The notes beneath the pieces were generated by a model that had not been told where the DNA came from, did not search any database, and worked only from the letters and a program-made list of their open reading frames with translations. A stretch of DNA of 64,000 bases from assembly GCF_900215505.1 (NCBI RefSeq), contig NZ_LT907844.1, positions 248,001-312,000 of the forward strand, given 5' to 3'. Below, piece after piece: positions 16,835 to 26,821 of the stretch. Each line of letters opens with the position of its first letter. Within the stretch, counting starts at the first letter, position 1. The translations under genes were made by a program, and so were the position numbers. The DNA is from Cohaesibacter sp. ES.047 (GTDB lineage: Bacteria > Pseudomonadota > Alphaproteobacteria > Rhizobiales > Cohaesibacteraceae).

Positions 16835-17921
16835 ATTTTTGCTTGGACCAATCCTGACGCCTGTCGGATCCGATCTCGGCGTAGTGCCAGAGAGGATTAC
16901 CCTGTTTATCGGTGCCTACGCTCTCCCGTTGGCGCTCCTGGCCCCAGTGCTAGGTGGACTTTCGGACCGCTTCGGACGACAGAATGTTCTGCTGCCAGGG
17001 GTCGGACTGTTCTGCCTCGGATCGCTTGGCACCGCCTTGGCCTCTTCTTACGAATTCGCGCTTCTTACCCGCGTCGTGACTGGCATCGGCGCGGCGGGCA
17101 TGCTTCCTGTGGCCTTCGCAACGGCAGCCGATAGTGGACCGGAACGCGCACCGGCAAACATTGCAGCAGTCCAAGCGGGGTTGACTGGGGGCATCATTCT
17201 TGCACCACTCTACGGAGCATGGATGACTGAAACGGTAGGCTGGCAATATGCCTTTGCAGGACTGGCTATTGCGGGCATCCTTTCGGTTCTGGGCATTGGT
17301 TGGCTGGGAAAAACGAAGAGTGAATTCACGCCGCCCACACCGAAAGGTTCGGTTCTTGTACCCGGCGCCTTGGGGGCTATCGTTGCCATGGGCTTTGGTC
17401 TGGGCGGAGCCATTGGCATTTATGCGCTGGTAGGAGAGCGGTTGAGAGATACCACCGATATTACAACCAGCGGCATTGGCCTGATTTATGCTGGCTTTGG
17501 GGCTGTTACTCTCTTGGGAAATCTCCTTATGCCGTGGGCGCTCAAGAAAGTGAGTGATGGACGGCAGCTCATGCAGATTAGCCTGATCGGCGTAATGCTA
17601 TCTATCGTCGCTTTGTTCAGTCTACAGCTCGGTACCCTGACCGCCTGTCTCGCTCTCGGTATCTGGGCATTACTGGGCGGCACGGGTGCCCCTGGTCTGC
17701 AAACCTATCTCGCGAGCCTGTCAGAAACGAGGCGCGGCGTTCTGATGGCTCTTGGCGCAAGTGCAATGAACTTCGGCGTCGCTGCATGGTCTGCAGTTGC
17801 CGCCTTCGGATTCGAGTATGCTCCAATGGCAGTCGCCGCGCAGGCTGTTCTGACCATTGGGACAGGCATACTGGCATTAGCACAGGGTGCAACGTTAAAA
17901 CGCGAACTAGACCAGACGTAG
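16779..17921 (+). CDS. MFS drug/efflux transporter
   Basis: 380 residues with about 12 hydrophobic segments. GGLSDRFGRQNVLLPG after the second segment is the MFS motif A, and RVVTGIGAAGMLPV matches motif B/C of the DHA1 family. The start at ATG 16779 overlaps the merR gene; an in-frame ATG at 16761 is possible. Inner-membrane proton-coupled export of a small toxic molecule is likely from the MerR pairing; the substrate cannot be inferred. Confidence 0.85.
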   Translation: MNPQTIVLFLIAFLVGSDEFLLGPILTPVGSDLGVVPERITLFIGAYALPLALLAPVLGGLSDRFGRQNVLLPGVGLFCLGSLGTALASSYEFALLTRVVTGIGAAGMLPVAFATAADSGPERAPANIAAVQAGLTGGIILAPLYGAWMTETVGWQYAFAGLAIAGILSVLGIGWLGKTKSEFTPPTPKGSVLVPGALGAIVAMGFGLGGAIGIYALVGERLRDTTDITTSGIGLIYAGFGAVTLLGNLLMPWALKKVSDGRQLMQISLIGVMLSIVALFSLQLGTLTACLALGIWALLGGTGAPGLQTYLASLSETRRGVLMALGASAMNFGVAAWSAVAAFGFEYAPMAVAAQAVLTIGTGILALAQGATLKRELDQT

Positions 17922-18091
17922 GCCTGTCGTGGAATACCGAAGTTGCCGTTCAGCAGATCAACCTCAATGGCAACTTCGTCCGCATTGTGTGAGTTCGAGA
18001 ATCGAACAGCGAACGCCTGCTTCTTCATTATCCAAACAAGTTTTTATAGGGGGCAAAAATAGTCCTGAAAAAACACACGTTAAGCAGATAC

Positions 18092-18114
18092 AAAAAGGCC
18101 CGCTAAAAGCGGGC
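18092..18114 (-). terminator. Rho-independent terminator (minus strand)
   Basis: GCCCGCT-AAA-AGCGGGC hairpin at 18098-18114, followed on the minus strand by five Ts (18092-18096). The minus-strand gene it once served is not evident; the IS630-like element now sits just upstream on that strand. Confidence 0.65.
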
Positions 18115-18140
18115 TATCAATCAAGTGATACCAACGGCAT

Positions 18141-18701
18141 TTAATTCTGACCTTCTTGAGCCCATTTTCTCATACCTATTGAATGGATGATGGTTGGGTT
18201 GGCGGAGAGGCTCTTCCATGCTTGGCAACCAGCATCAAGAATGGCGGCATAGTCTTCGAAGACCCGATTGGACAGGAAGGTACCGCGCAGATACTGCCAA
18301 ATATTCTCAACTGGGTTCAGTTCCGGTGATTTGGAAGGCAACAGGAGGATGGTGATATTCTTGGGCACGTTGAGTCTGCTTGTCGTATGCCATCCGGCAC
18401 GATCCATCAGCACCACGGCATGAGCGCCGCGCGCCACTGTCCTTGAGACTTCTTCGAGGTGCATTTGCATGGCCTGTGTATTTGCAAAAGGCATCATCAA
18501 TCCCGCGCCAACGCCACGCGCTGGACATATTGCACCGAACAGATAGGCATTTTTATATCGCTGATCGGCTGGCAGACGTGGTCTGGTTCCCTTTTTTGCC
18601 CATAGTCGGGCCAGTCCATTCTTCTGACCAAGCCTAGCCTCATCTTGCCACCAAATCTCGATGGGCTTGTTCTTTGGCAAATGGCCTACATGCGCTGCCA
18701 A
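18141..18701 (-). CDS. IS630 transposase, catalytic half (frame B), copy 1
   Basis: DDE domain of the IS630/Tc1 superfamily: IEIWWQDEARLGQKNG (first Asp), AHAVVLMDRAGWHTT (second Asp) and LLPSKSPELNPVENIWQYLR (Glu). It lies in the -1 frame relative to the N-terminal half; a run of seven A residues on the coding strand (18715-18721) is the likely slip site, giving FKKNFSATLAAHVGHL across the join. Confidence 0.88.
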   Translation of the reverse strand: MAAHVGHLPKNKPIEIWWQDEARLGQKNGLARLWAKKGTRPRLPADQRYKNAYLFGAICPARGVGAGLMMPFANTQAMQMHLEEVSRTVARGAHAVVLMDRAGWHTTSRLNVPKNITILLLPSKSPELNPVENIWQYLRGTFLSNRVFEDYAAILDAGCQAWKSLSANPTIIHSIGMRKWAQEGQN

Positions 18702-19207
18702 CGTTGCGGAGAAGTTTTTTTGAAAGCATCAATGACTTCAGGCTTTTGTTCTGGATGTTGAGGTCGACCAGATATGCGCACATACCCCATGCGGCGCAAA
18801 AGATCCCGTACTCCACGTTCCTTGTAGGAGACCCCAAACCGCTCTTGGATCACACGCACCAGATCCTGGCTACGCCAGACAGAGACGCCGTCCTTCTCAG
18901 GATCAGGACCGGTTTCAACGATAGCAACAAACTCTTCGAGCTGTTCTGGGCTCAAGCGCATGGGAGCGCCGGTTGCTTTGATGTCGACAAGACCATCGGT
19001 GCCTTGCTCATTGAAGCGAAGAACCCAATCTCGCAAAGTCTGGCGGTCCATACCGCCGACTTTGGCGGCATCAGCACGGTTCATGCCGTCATAGACAGCC
19101 GCAATGGCCAGTAGGCGGCGGCTCTGTTTGGCATTGCGGCATCCTTTGGCAAGACGGCGCAAACTATCGGCGTCAAAAGCATCGCTAAGAATCAAAGCGG
19201 CAGACAT
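18686..19207 (-). CDS. IS630 transposase, DNA-binding half (frame A), copy 1
   Basis: 173 residues from ATG 19207 with AAAGGAG upstream. Two helix-turn-helix units: ADAAKVGGMDRQTLRDWV and LVRVIQERFGVSYKERGVRD. Ends at TAG shortly after AFKKTSPQRWQRM; a -1 slip on the A7 run just before continues into frame B to give the full transposase. Confidence 0.88.
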   Translation of the reverse strand: MSAALILSDAFDADSLRRLAKGCRNAKQSRRLLAIAAVYDGMNRADAAKVGGMDRQTLRDWVLRFNEQGTDGLVDIKATGAPMRLSPEQLEEFVAIVETGPDPEKDGVSVWRSQDLVRVIQERFGVSYKERGVRDLLRRMGYVRISGRPQHPEQKPEVIDAFKKTSPQRWQRM

Positions 19208-19477
19208 GGCAAAATCTCCTTTGCCATGTTGAATCACGCCAGTGCTAAAAATGGAATCCCTAAAGAGTCAGAACTTCACGCCCTTGGTATGAGTTGTCCA
19301 GAAGATTTCGCCCACCTGTCCAGAAAATCGCGCCGCGCCACAGATGGAAATTTGTTTCTCAGAAATTGGGATGCATTTTCGCACGACGAGGTACTGGAAA
19401 CAGAAATTCTGTTACCTTTTGTGTCACCTTAGGGCATCGAGGAAAAAGATGACTTCGAGCTAAGTCATTGAAAATGA

Positions 19478-19554
19478 TGGCGCGCTGGGGAGGATTCGAA
19501 CCCCCGACCCCCAGATTCGTAGTCTGGTGCTCTATCCAACTGAGCTACCAGCGC
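19478..19554 (-). tRNA. tRNA-Arg (anticodon ACG)
   Basis: 77 nt with encoded CCA. Acceptor GCGCTGG pairs with CCAGCGC, D-loop AGTTGGATAG, anticodon stem CCAGA/TCTGG enclosing CTACGAA (anticodon ACG), T-arm with GGTTCGAATCC. A34 would be edited to inosine. Confidence 0.95.
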
Positions 19555-19743
19555 AACCTGTCCGCCGCCGCAAAAAGCGCGGCCGGTGAGGCTGTTGTCT
19601 AATGCTTCTTTGGCATGATGGCAAGGGCATAAGTTGCTTTTCTTGCATTTTTTTAACAGCGATCCTTTTGCCTGTGCATAGTCACCAACAAGCGCAATAT
19701 GTGCGCTTTCTCAATCATGCCGCCACGGGGAGACCCCAAGGCG

Positions 19744-20616
19744 TCAACCGCGCCAGCTGTTCTCCTTCCACATGATGGAAAAAGCCTCGCGGTAGGTGGG
19801 GTAGCGCATGTCACCCTTGATCAGCTCGTGCAGCAACCTGTTGTCACAACGCTTGTTCTCGCCATAGAAACTGCGGGCCATGGGTGACATGTCGGCGTGT
19901 TCGAAGGGGATTTCCACCAGGGGGGGCTTGCCCATCAGCTCGGCGCAATAGGCCAGCACGTCCTGTGGCGGGGCCGGTTTGTCATCACAGACATTGAGGA
20001 TGCCGCTATGCCGCTCTCTTGCGGCGATGGCGACGGCCAGAGCGATGTCGTCGACGTGAATGCGGTTGAAGACCTGTCCGGGCTTGTCGATGGCACGCGC
20101 CGTGCCTTCATCGATCTTGATCATCTGGTTCCGCCCCGGCCCATAGATGCCCGCGAGGCGATAAATGCCCAAAGGCTTGTCCAGCTTGGCAGCAAAGTCC
20201 ATCCAGCCGATTTCCGCCGAGACGCGCTGGAGCGAGCGGGTCGACACCGGTCTTGGTTCGGTCTCCTCGCTCACCCACTCGCCATCGTGATCACCATAGA
20301 CGCCGACGGTGGACAGGTAGCCGAGCCATTCAAGATCAGGACTGTGCGCGATATTCTCGCCATGGCAATGAAAGGCCGGATCTCCCATGGCCGTGGGGGC
20401 AATGGAAATCAGAACATGTGTGGCCTCTTTCAAGGCAGGAACAAGATTCGGATTGGGCTTTTTGCCGTCAAAGACAAACCCGCGAATCCCGTGTTCTTCC
20501 ATCTCGGCACATTTGTCTGCGCTGCGGGATGTCGCCGCGATCCACTCGCATTCGCCTGAGAGTTTACGGGCGATGGCACGTGCGCTGTAGCCCAGTCCGA
20601 AAATGAAAAGCCTCAT
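19744..20616 (-). CDS. NAD(P)-binding epimerase-like protein (YeeZ type SDR)
   Basis: 290 residues from ATG 20616, preceded by AGGAGACAAC and overlapping the queG stop. Rossmann motif [16 protein letters not shown], active-site-like [15 protein letters not shown] and [14 protein letters not shown], then [14 protein letters not shown] segment. This is the extended/atypical SDR group that includes YeeZ; substrate unknown. Third gene of a GST-queG-SDR operon. Confidence 0.8.
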   Translation of the reverse strand: MRLFIFGLGYSARAIARKLSGECEWIAATSRSADKCAEMEEHGIRGFVFDGKKPNPNLVPALKEATHVLISIAPTAMGDPAFHCHGENIAHSPDLEWLGYLSTVGVYGDHDGEWVSEETEPRPVSTRSLQRVSAEIGWMDFAAKLDKPLGIYRLAGIYGPGRNQMIKIDEGTARAIDKPGQVFNRIHVDDIALAVAIAARERHSGILNVCDDKPAPPQDVLAYCAELMGKPPLVEIPFEHADMSPMARSFYGENKRCDNRLLHELIKGDMRYPTYREAFSIMWKENSWRG

Positions 20617-21788
20617 GTTGTCTCCTCTGCCATGGCTCTGTGCCATTCCTCTTGCACGTAGGGGTCAGTTTCACAGGGAACAAGGGGTGAGGCAAGACTT
20701 TCGAACGCCTCTTTGGATATCAGACGCCCGAGCGCCCAGATTGCAGCCCCCCTGACAATCGGCTCCGGATCAGACACGTGACGCCGGACGATCGGGCCGA
20801 GAGCCGGATTGTTCGAATTACCCGTTGCGATCAGCACATTGCGCAAGAACCGGTTCCGGCCGATGCGCTTGATGGGTGATCCGGAGAACAGCTTGCGAAA
20901 TTCGGTATCGTCAAGCGCGAGCAGATCATGAAGCGACGGCTCGTTGAGATCGGTCCGGGCCTTGAGCTTGGCCTCGGAAGCAACTTGTGCGAACTTGTTC
21001 CACGGACAGGCGGCGAGGCAGTCATCGCAGCCATAGATCCGGTTGCCCATCGCCGAGCGGAATTCATGGGGGATCGGGCCTTTGTTCTCAATGGTGAGAT
21101 AGGAAATGCAGCGGCGGGCGTCGATTTTATAAGGCTCTGGAAAGGCCTTCGTCGGGCAGGCATCAAGGCAAGCCCGGCAGGAACCGCAATGGTCGACTTC
21201 CGGCGCATCGGGTGCCAGATCGAGACTGGTGAAGATGGCACCGAGAAAGAACCACGAACCGATGTCGCGGCTGACAAGATTGGTGTGCTTGCCCTGCCAG
21301 CCGAGCCCTGCCGTGGCAGCAAGCATCTTTTCCATCACGGGCGCGGTGTCGACAAAGACCTTGATCTCGCCGTCTGGCTGGCTTTCACGCACACGCGCCA
21401 AAAGCTTGGCTGCCAGTTGTTTGAGCCGCCCTTTGAGGACATCGTGATAATCGCGATGTCGGGCATAGACCGATATGGAGGCACAATCGGTCTTGTGCAG
21501 TGTCGCAAGCGGGTCACCTTCGGGGCCATAGTTGAACCCGAGCATGATCACCGATCGCGCACCATCCCACAGCTTGTTCGGGTGAGAGCGGCGCGCGAGG
21601 GTCTCCTTAATCCATTCCATCGAGCCATGGTAGCCGTTTGCAGTGAAGCTGAGCAGGGTGTCCTCGTGATCCCTGACGTTGTCTGTCCGGCAAATACGCA
21701 AGTCCGAGAAGCCCAGTGCTTTGGCCTCCTTCTCGAGGAAAGTCCGCAATTTGGCCTGCTTTTCTGCTGGTCCGCTGGTCTCAGTCAT
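20613..21788 (-). CDS. queG: Epoxyqueuosine reductase QueG
   Basis: Converts epoxyqueuosine to queuosine in tRNA, using a cobalamin cofactor and two 4Fe-4S clusters. Visible: [16 protein letters not shown] and [10 protein letters not shown] of the catalytic part, the cluster motifs [12 protein letters not shown] and [11 protein letters not shown], and a C-terminal HEAT-like region ([11 protein letters not shown]). ATG 21788 is preferred; GTG 21797 is possible. About 390 residues, normal for the family. Cotranscribed with the gst-like gene 25-35 bp upstream. Confidence 0.95.
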   Translation of the reverse strand: MTETSGPAEKQAKLRTFLEKEAKALGFSDLRICRTDNVRDHEDTLLSFTANGYHGSMEWIKETLARRSHPNKLWDGARSVIMLGFNYGPEGDPLATLHKTDCASISVYARHRDYHDVLKGRLKQLAAKLLARVRESQPDGEIKVFVDTAPVMEKMLAATAGLGWQGKHTNLVSRDIGSWFFLGAIFTSLDLAPDAPEVDHCGSCRACLDACPTKAFPEPYKIDARRCISYLTIENKGPIPHEFRSAMGNRIYGCDDCLAACPWNKFAQVASEAKLKARTDLNEPSLHDLLALDDTEFRKLFSGSPIKRIGRNRFLRNVLIATGNSNNPALGPIVRRHVSDPEPIVRGAAIWALGRLISKEAFESLASPLVPCETDPYVQEEWHRAMAEETT

Positions 21789-21822
21789 GTCCACCACATT
21801 TCAAGCTCGGGCACAGCCGGGT

Positions 21823-22509
21823 CTAGAAGTCCAGGTCCATGTAGTGATTGGAAGGCGGAATGCCCTTCAAACTGTCGGCAAGAATGGGACGGAAGGCAGG
21901 CCGGGATTTGATGCGCTGATACCAGTCCTTGACCACAGGGGCGGCCTCCCACGGTATTTCGCCGATATAATCGATTGATGAAAGAAAGGCACCTGCAGCC
22001 AGATCGGCATAGGAGAAGTGCTCCCCCGCCATCCAGTTGCGCCGCTCTGCCAGATAGGCAATGTAATTGAGATGGATCTTGAGATTGGCACGCGCGGCCC
22101 TCAGGATCGTCGAATCGGGCGAGCTGTTGCCATCGTTGCGCTGGCGCTTATAGATCTTTTCCTCGATGAAGAATTGCGCGCTCTCGTCGACCGCCTTGAC
22201 CAAAAACCAATGCATCAGGCGCCTGACTTCGGCGCGTTCGTTGGGATGATCGGGCAACAGACGCCGCGCGCCGAGAGAGTAGCCGCGTGTTTCGTCGAGA
22301 TATTCGGCGATGACGCTGGCGCCGCAAACGGGCGGACCGTCGTTTTCACGCAAGACAGGGACAGATCCTGCTGGATTGACCAACAGGAAATCTTCCTTGC
22401 GCTCCCATGGCAGGATTTCGCTCAGTTCAGCTCCAGCCTTGCATTCGGCAAGAACAAGCCGGGCGAACCGCGACGGAATTGACATCTTCGTGTGATAGAG
22501 CAGCAACAT
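21823..22509 (-). CDS. Glutathione S-transferase family protein
   Basis: 228 residues. Thioredoxin-fold N-terminus (LLLYHTKMSIPSRFARLVLA, then NPAGSVPVLRENDG with the cis-Pro, and a glutathione-binding GASVIAEYLDE), followed by an all-helical C-terminal domain (ERRNWMAGEHFSYADLAAGA). Cytosolic glutathione-dependent chemistry; substrate not predictable. First gene of the operon with queG. Confidence 0.88.
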   Translation of the reverse strand: MLLLYHTKMSIPSRFARLVLAECKAGAELSEILPWERKEDFLLVNPAGSVPVLRENDGPPVCGASVIAEYLDETRGYSLGARRLLPDHPNERAEVRRLMHWFLVKAVDESAQFFIEEKIYKRQRNDGNSSPDSTILRAARANLKIHLNYIAYLAERRNWMAGEHFSYADLAAGAFLSSIDYIGEIPWEAAPVVKDWYQRIKSRPAFRPILADSLKGIPPSNHYMDLDF

Positions 22510-22961
22510 GGCTTTGCGAACCCTTTGACCTCAAACTATCCCTACAGACTTCTAAGCATAGGGTTTGCATTCCAAGACTTCGTTAACAAACAGTATCCCT
22601 GCCCGACAAGACACGCGCAAAGCGGCAATTTTTCGGCAAGCACCCATCATAGGTCCCATTCAGGAGCAAATGACCGGCTGCACGGCAGCAACAAAAGCGT
22701 TCATCCACCGAAAGTGACTATCGCATCACGAGAGTGCGCTTGAAAGGCAGCGCAAACAAGGAATTTGTTATCGTTTGCAAAAATCCCGGATCTGCCAACA
22801 AAATCGCAACGGGTTCTGTGCAAACAAAGAAACATGCCCTAAAAGCACTCCAGCATTCGATAGAACGTCTGGGATACGCTCTTGTTCCGGCGAACCGGTT
22901 CGAGAAGACGGCGAACATACCGGCAGTCGCCCAGCACTGCCATAGAAGGATTGATCAAAAG
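22510..22961. other. Intergenic region between divergent gst and uppP
   Basis: 452 bp. The frame upstream of uppP stays open to 22734, but the conserved protein starts at 22962, so the extension is probably leader. I see no RNA gene or clear repeat here; it must hold the two divergent promoters. Confidence 0.4.
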
Positions 22962-23768
22962 ATGGATTTGGCCACATATTTCGAAGCCGCGTTTCTTGGG
23001 CTGGTGGAAGGCATCACCGAATTTCTTCCGGTCTCCTCGACCGGTCACATTCTGCTGGTCGGCCATTTTCTCGGTTTCGAGAATGAGGGCAAGACCTTTG
23101 AGGTTCTGATCCAGCTCGGCGCGATTCTCGCCATCCTGTCGATCTACTTCGGGCGGTTGTGGAAAATCGCCATGGACCTGCCCAGCAGCACCAAAGCGCG
23201 GCGGTTCGTTGCCGCCATCCTTCTGGCCTTCCTGCCAGCCGCCGTTCTGGGCGCGTTCCTGCATGACTATATCAAGACTGTCTTGTTTGAGAGCCCGGCT
23301 TTGATCTGCTCGACGCTGATCATCGGCGGCGTTCTTCTGGCATGGATCGACCGTCTCGAGCTTCAGCCCAAATATACCGACGTCATGGATTATCCGCTGT
23401 CGCTTGCCTTCAAGATCGGGCTGTTCCAGTGTCTTGCGCTGGTGCCCGGCGTCTCCCGTTCCGGCTCGACCATTGCAGGGTCCCTTCTGATGGGCACAGA
23501 CAAGCGTAGCGCCGCGGAATTCTCCTTCTTTCTGGCCATGCCGACGATGACCGGCGCCTTTGTCTATGACCTTTACAAGAACCGCGACATCATCTCGATG
23601 GATCAGGCAGGCGTCATTGCCGTGGGCTTCGTCATGGCGTTCATTGCAGGGCTCTTCGTGGTCAAGTCGTTGCTCGACTTCGTTTCCCGCCATGGCTTCA
23701 TGCCCTTTGCAATCTGGCGCATTGTCGTCGGCATATTGGGGTTTATCGGTCTCGCCGTCTGGGGGTAA
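22962..23768 (+). CDS. uppP: Undecaprenyl-diphosphatase
   Basis: 268 residues with about eight membrane segments. Both family signatures are present: [14 protein letters not shown] near the N-terminus and [17 protein letters not shown] mid-protein. Removes a phosphate from undecaprenyl-PP at the inner membrane to recycle the lipid carrier for peptidoglycan and surface polysaccharide; overproduction gives bacitracin resistance. Start at ATG 22962 has AAGGA upstream and matches the normal family length. Confidence 0.95.
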   Translation: MDLATYFEAAFLGLVEGITEFLPVSSTGHILLVGHFLGFENEGKTFEVLIQLGAILAILSIYFGRLWKIAMDLPSSTKARRFVAAILLAFLPAAVLGAFLHDYIKTVLFESPALICSTLIIGGVLLAWIDRLELQPKYTDVMDYPLSLAFKIGLFQCLALVPGVSRSGSTIAGSLLMGTDKRSAAEFSFFLAMPTMTGAFVYDLYKNRDIISMDQAGVIAVGFVMAFIAGLFVVKSLLDFVSRHGFMPFAIWRIVVGILGFIGLAVWG

Positions 23769-23771
23769 ACA

Positions 23772-24410
23772 TCAGGCGGAAAGCGCCTGCTTGATCGCAC
23801 CCTTGAAGTTCTCGACACCCGCAGCCCCATTGACCAGATATTTCTGATCGAGAATGATCGCCGGCACGCCGCTGATACCTTGCCGGGTCCAGAATTGCAT
23901 ATGCTCGCCGACAACCGCAGCATAGGTCTCTTCTTGAAGCGCGGTACGGGCGGCCTCGACATCCAGTCCGACCGCTTGTGCGACATCCATCAACACGTCG
24001 ATATCCGAGACATCGCGGCCATCGGTGAAGTAGGCCTTGAGCAAGGCCTGCTTGGTGTCGTGCTCGCGACCATTCTGGCTCGCAAAGTGAATGAGCTGGT
24101 GGGCGGCCATGGTGTTGTAGATGCGCATCTCGTCGGAGAAATTGATCTCGAACCCAACCTCGGCGGCAACCGTGGAAATGCGCTCCCGATTGCGGGCGCT
24201 CTCTTCAGGGGAAACGCCGTATTTCTCGGCCAGATGCTCACCCATATTCTGCCCCTCCGGCCCCATATCGGGATTGAGCTGGAAGGGGTGCCAATGGATC
24301 TCGGCATCGGTCCCGGTTTGCTCCAATGCCACGCGCAGCTGGTTGTAGCCTACAGCGCACCACGGACACACAACGTCAGACACGATATCAATGCGAAGGG
24401 GCTGGCTCAT
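23772..24410 (-). CDS. FrnE-like DsbA-family oxidoreductase
   Basis: 212 residues from ATG 24410 with GAAGAG upstream. Thioredoxin-like fold with DIVSDVVCPWCAVG (CPWC active site) and GISGVPAIILDQKYLVNGA (cis-Pro loop) around a helical insertion, the layout of FrnE/DsbA polyketide-type oxidoreductases. No signal peptide, so cytoplasmic. Last gene of the methylase operon; it converges on uppP with a 3-bp gap. Confidence 0.88.
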   Translation of the reverse strand: MSQPLRIDIVSDVVCPWCAVGYNQLRVALEQTGTDAEIHWHPFQLNPDMGPEGQNMGEHLAEKYGVSPEESARNRERISTVAAEVGFEINFSDEMRIYNTMAAHQLIHFASQNGREHDTKQALLKAYFTDGRDVSDIDVLMDVAQAVGLDVEAARTALQEETYAAVVGEHMQFWTRQGISGVPAIILDQKYLVNGAAGVENFKGAIKQALSA

Positions 24411-24476
24411 GATCTCTTCCTTCAGATTTGGCTTCAGATTTGGCAAAGTACCAACATAGGAATTCGATCAGGGGAT

Positions 24477-25322
24477 TTACAGACCCAACTTGCCCTCACG
24501 CAGACGAAACAGGGTAATTCCCGTTGAAACAGCCAGATTGAGGCTCTCGGCACGCCCCGCCATCGGGATCTTGACCAGATGATCACAAGCTTCGGCGAAG
24601 GCATCCGGCAGGCCCGATTGCTCGTTACCCATCATCACCATCAGCGGCTCTTTTGCCTTGATCGTGCGGTAATCGACGGCACCCTTCAGGTGCGTTCCGA
24701 CAATCTCGCCGGGCCAGCTTTTGCGCCAGTTGAGAAATTCCTCGCGGGTGGCACGATAGAGCGGGATATGAAAGATCGAGCCCATGGTGGCCCGCACCGC
24801 CTCAAGGCTAAAGGGGTCGGTGGTCTCGCCGATGAGCACAAGTGCACTGGCTCCGACCGCATCCGACGTGCGGATCGTGGTGCCAAGATTGCCCGGATCT
24901 TTCACGCCTTCCATGGCAACCACCATGTCGCCCCCAGCCGCCTCGACATCCTGAGCCAGATCCTCAAGGCTTCCAAAGCGCTGACGAAAAACGCCGATGA
25001 CATGCTGCGGGTTGTCCCGATGGGTGAGCTTGGAGAGCACCTGCTCGGAGACTTCCAAAATCAGCCCGCCCTTGGCGTAGACCTTGGCGGCCACCTTCTG
25101 CACCAGCTCGTGGGTCTTGATATTCTTGGCATAGACCAGCGTCTCTGCTTCCCAGCCCGCGTCAAGGGCAAAGGCAACAAGCTGTAGCCCTTCGGCCATA
25201 AAGAGACCTGTCTCGTTGCGTACCTTGCGGCGATCCAGAGCGCGGATGTCCTTGATGTGCTGGTTGGAGACAGCGGTGATTTCCTTGATCAGCCCTTTTC
25301 GGGTGGCGCGGCTTTCGGTCAT
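24477..25322 (-). CDS. TrmH/SpoU-family RNA 2'-O-methyltransferase
   Basis: 281 residues. N-terminal substrate-binding region (IKDIRALDRRKVRNETGLFM) and a C-terminal SPOUT knot: EGVKDPGNLGTTIRTSDAVG (motif 1), PLMVMMGNEQSGLPD (motif 2), VKIPMAGRAESLNLAVSTG (motif 3). Methylates ribose in rRNA or tRNA; the exact site is not inferable. Overlaps the preceding methylase stop by 4 bp. Confidence 0.9.
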   Translation of the reverse strand: MTESRATRKGLIKEITAVSNQHIKDIRALDRRKVRNETGLFMAEGLQLVAFALDAGWEAETLVYAKNIKTHELVQKVAAKVYAKGGLILEVSEQVLSKLTHRDNPQHVIGVFRQRFGSLEDLAQDVEAAGGDMVVAMEGVKDPGNLGTTIRTSDAVGASALVLIGETTDPFSLEAVRATMGSIFHIPLYRATREEFLNWRKSWPGEIVGTHLKGAVDYRTIKAKEPLMVMMGNEQSGLPDAFAEACDHLVKIPMAGRAESLNLAVSTGITLFRLREGKLGL

Positions 25323-26647
25323 CCCTCGCTCTCCTGTTCAGCGTTGAGTTCGTCCTTGGATAGGGGACGCCAGCGCGTGTAAAGCGATGTGTTGAGGGTG
25401 CGTTGTCCGTTCTCTTCGGCGATCATCAGCTCGCCGGATTCGACAATCCCGCCCTTGCCGGTCATCACTTCGATCATCAATTCATCGAACGCCGCGTAGG
25501 ACGCACGCATCGCGTAGGAGGTCAGCGTGAAGAAAAGCGCCTCCTTTGACAGGATCTGGCGGCAAGCATCGAGCATTTCGGGCAACATTTCAAACAGCTG
25601 CCAAACCTCGCCCTTGGGTCCACGACCGAACTTGGGCGGGTCGAGCAGAATACCGTCATAGACATTGCCGCGGCGGATTTCGCGCTGAACAAATTTCATG
25701 GCATCATCGACGATCCAGCGGATGGGCTTGTCATCAAGGCCGGCCAGCATCTGGTTTTCCTTGCCGTAAGCAACGGCCTTTTTGGAGGCATCCACATGGG
25801 TGACCTCGGCCCCTGCCCTTGCGGCCACCAGTGAGGCAACACCGGAATAGCCAAACAGGTTGAGGACCCGGGGAGGACGCGCCAGAAAGGCCGAACGGAG
25901 TTGTTTGTCCATCCATTGCCAGTGCGCAGCCTGCTCAGGGAAAAAGCCGACGTGTCGGAAGGCTGTGAAACGACCATAAAAACGAATGCCGTCCCAGTGG
26001 GTCTCCCATGTCTCTCCGAGCGGATCGGGATAGCGCCAGCGGCCCGGGCCTTCTTCTTCCAGATCACCAGAGAAGATCGCATCAGCCTTGTCCCATACGG
26101 ACTTGGCGAGATGCGGACTGCCCATGGCCTGTGTCTCGGGGCGCACGATGGTATAGGGGCCGTAGCGTTCGAGCTTTTCGCTGTGGCCCATGTCCAGCAG
26201 GGCATAATCGTCCCATGCTTCGGTCACCATCAGCGAGAAGGGTGCGCGGCGCGGTACCGGGCCTTCTGGACGGGGCGGCAGGATGAACGGCTCGCGGGTC
26301 TCGGCCTGCGACTTCGGACGAGCCTCATCGCGATTGCCCTTCTTGATCACACGGCCGGGGGTGAAGGTCGGCTTGGGTGCGCCGGACTTGCCTGCCCCTG
26401 ATTTTGCCCCTGATGGCTTGTCGCGTTGTGGCCCGCGAGCGGGTGCACGATTGCGACCGCCGGGATCGCCGCCCTGCCTGTCGTTCCTCTGCCCCGGATT
26501 GCGTGTCGGTTTGCCTCCGCGCCGGTTTGCCATCGCCGATTGTGCCTTGTGCCTGTAGCCCTTGTGTTGGGCTCGTGTCCTTAAAGTCGGGTCCATGCTG
26601 GCCATCCCTGAGGCGAAGCCCCAAAAAAGAAATAAATGCCAGCGCAT
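25319..26647 (-). CDS. RlmI-like SAM-dependent rRNA methyltransferase with basic extension
   Basis: The C-terminal 330 residues form a Rossmann methyltransferase of the RlmI/RlmK type: FPEQAAHWQWMDKQ, VLNLFGYSGVASLVAARAG (AdoMet motif), DASKKAVAYGKEN and the catalytic ILLDPPKFGRG. The first 110 residues are low-complexity, rich in Gly, Arg and Lys (NRRGGKPTRNPGQRNDRQGG), suitable for RNA binding. The start is uncertain: in-frame ATGs at 26647, 26605, 26596 and 26533, none with a strong ribosome site. Followed by the TrmH-like gene in the same operon. Confidence 0.82.
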   Translation of the reverse strand: MRWHLFLFWGFASGMASMDPTLRTRAQHKGYRHKAQSAMANRRGGKPTRNPGQRNDRQGGDPGGRNRAPARGPQRDKPSGAKSGAGKSGAPKPTFTPGRVIKKGNRDEARPKSQAETREPFILPPRPEGPVPRRAPFSLMVTEAWDDYALLDMGHSEKLERYGPYTIVRPETQAMGSPHLAKSVWDKADAIFSGDLEEEGPGRWRYPDPLGETWETHWDGIRFYGRFTAFRHVGFFPEQAAHWQWMDKQLRSAFLARPPRVLNLFGYSGVASLVAARAGAEVTHVDASKKAVAYGKENQMLAGLDDKPIRWIVDDAMKFVQREIRRGNVYDGILLDPPKFGRGPKGEVWQLFEMLPEMLDACRQILSKEALFFTLTSYAMRASYAAFDELMIEVMTGKGGIVESGELMIAEENGQRTLNTSLYTRWRPLSKDELNAEQESEG

Positions 26648-26768
26648 CGCGCCGCTATGGTCGCGCTTTTGGCGCGCCCAAACGGGACGAAGGAACTTGA
26701 GGTGCCCTTGATAGTCAAAAACGGGGGCGGGTGCAATTGTTCAGTCTTGTGCCACGGCCTTCAAGTCG

Positions 26769-26797
26769 CAAAAAAGGGCGGGATGATCCCGCCCTTG
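26769..26797 (-). terminator. Terminator of the 26822 chemoreceptor gene
   Basis: AAGGGCGGGA-TGA-TCCCGCCCTT stem followed by a run of Ts on the minus strand (26769-26775), 25 bp after the chemoreceptor stop. Confidence 0.9.
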
Positions 26798-26821
26798 ATG
26801 ATTGCTGGCCTATGCCGTGCC

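Larger units (their letters stand above)
18129..19289 (-). mobile_element. IS630-family element, copy 1
   Basis: 1,161 bp beginning TACCAA and ending TTGGTA, apparently identical to the copy at 51870-53030. Inverted ends share TACCAA-GGC and a TTCTGAC block. Direct repeats of TGA flank it (18126-18128 and 19290-19292). Two overlapping frames encode the transposase. Confidence 0.85.

Noticed and set aside
19290-19477. Possible att site or relic island 3' of tRNA-Arg
   Set aside because: No integrase or displaced copy of the tRNA 3' end was found to the left; only two short TGTCCAGAA repeats.
22734-22961. N-terminal extension of UppP
   Set aside because: UppP starts with the first membrane helix at 22962 at normal family length; the extension is not conserved in character.
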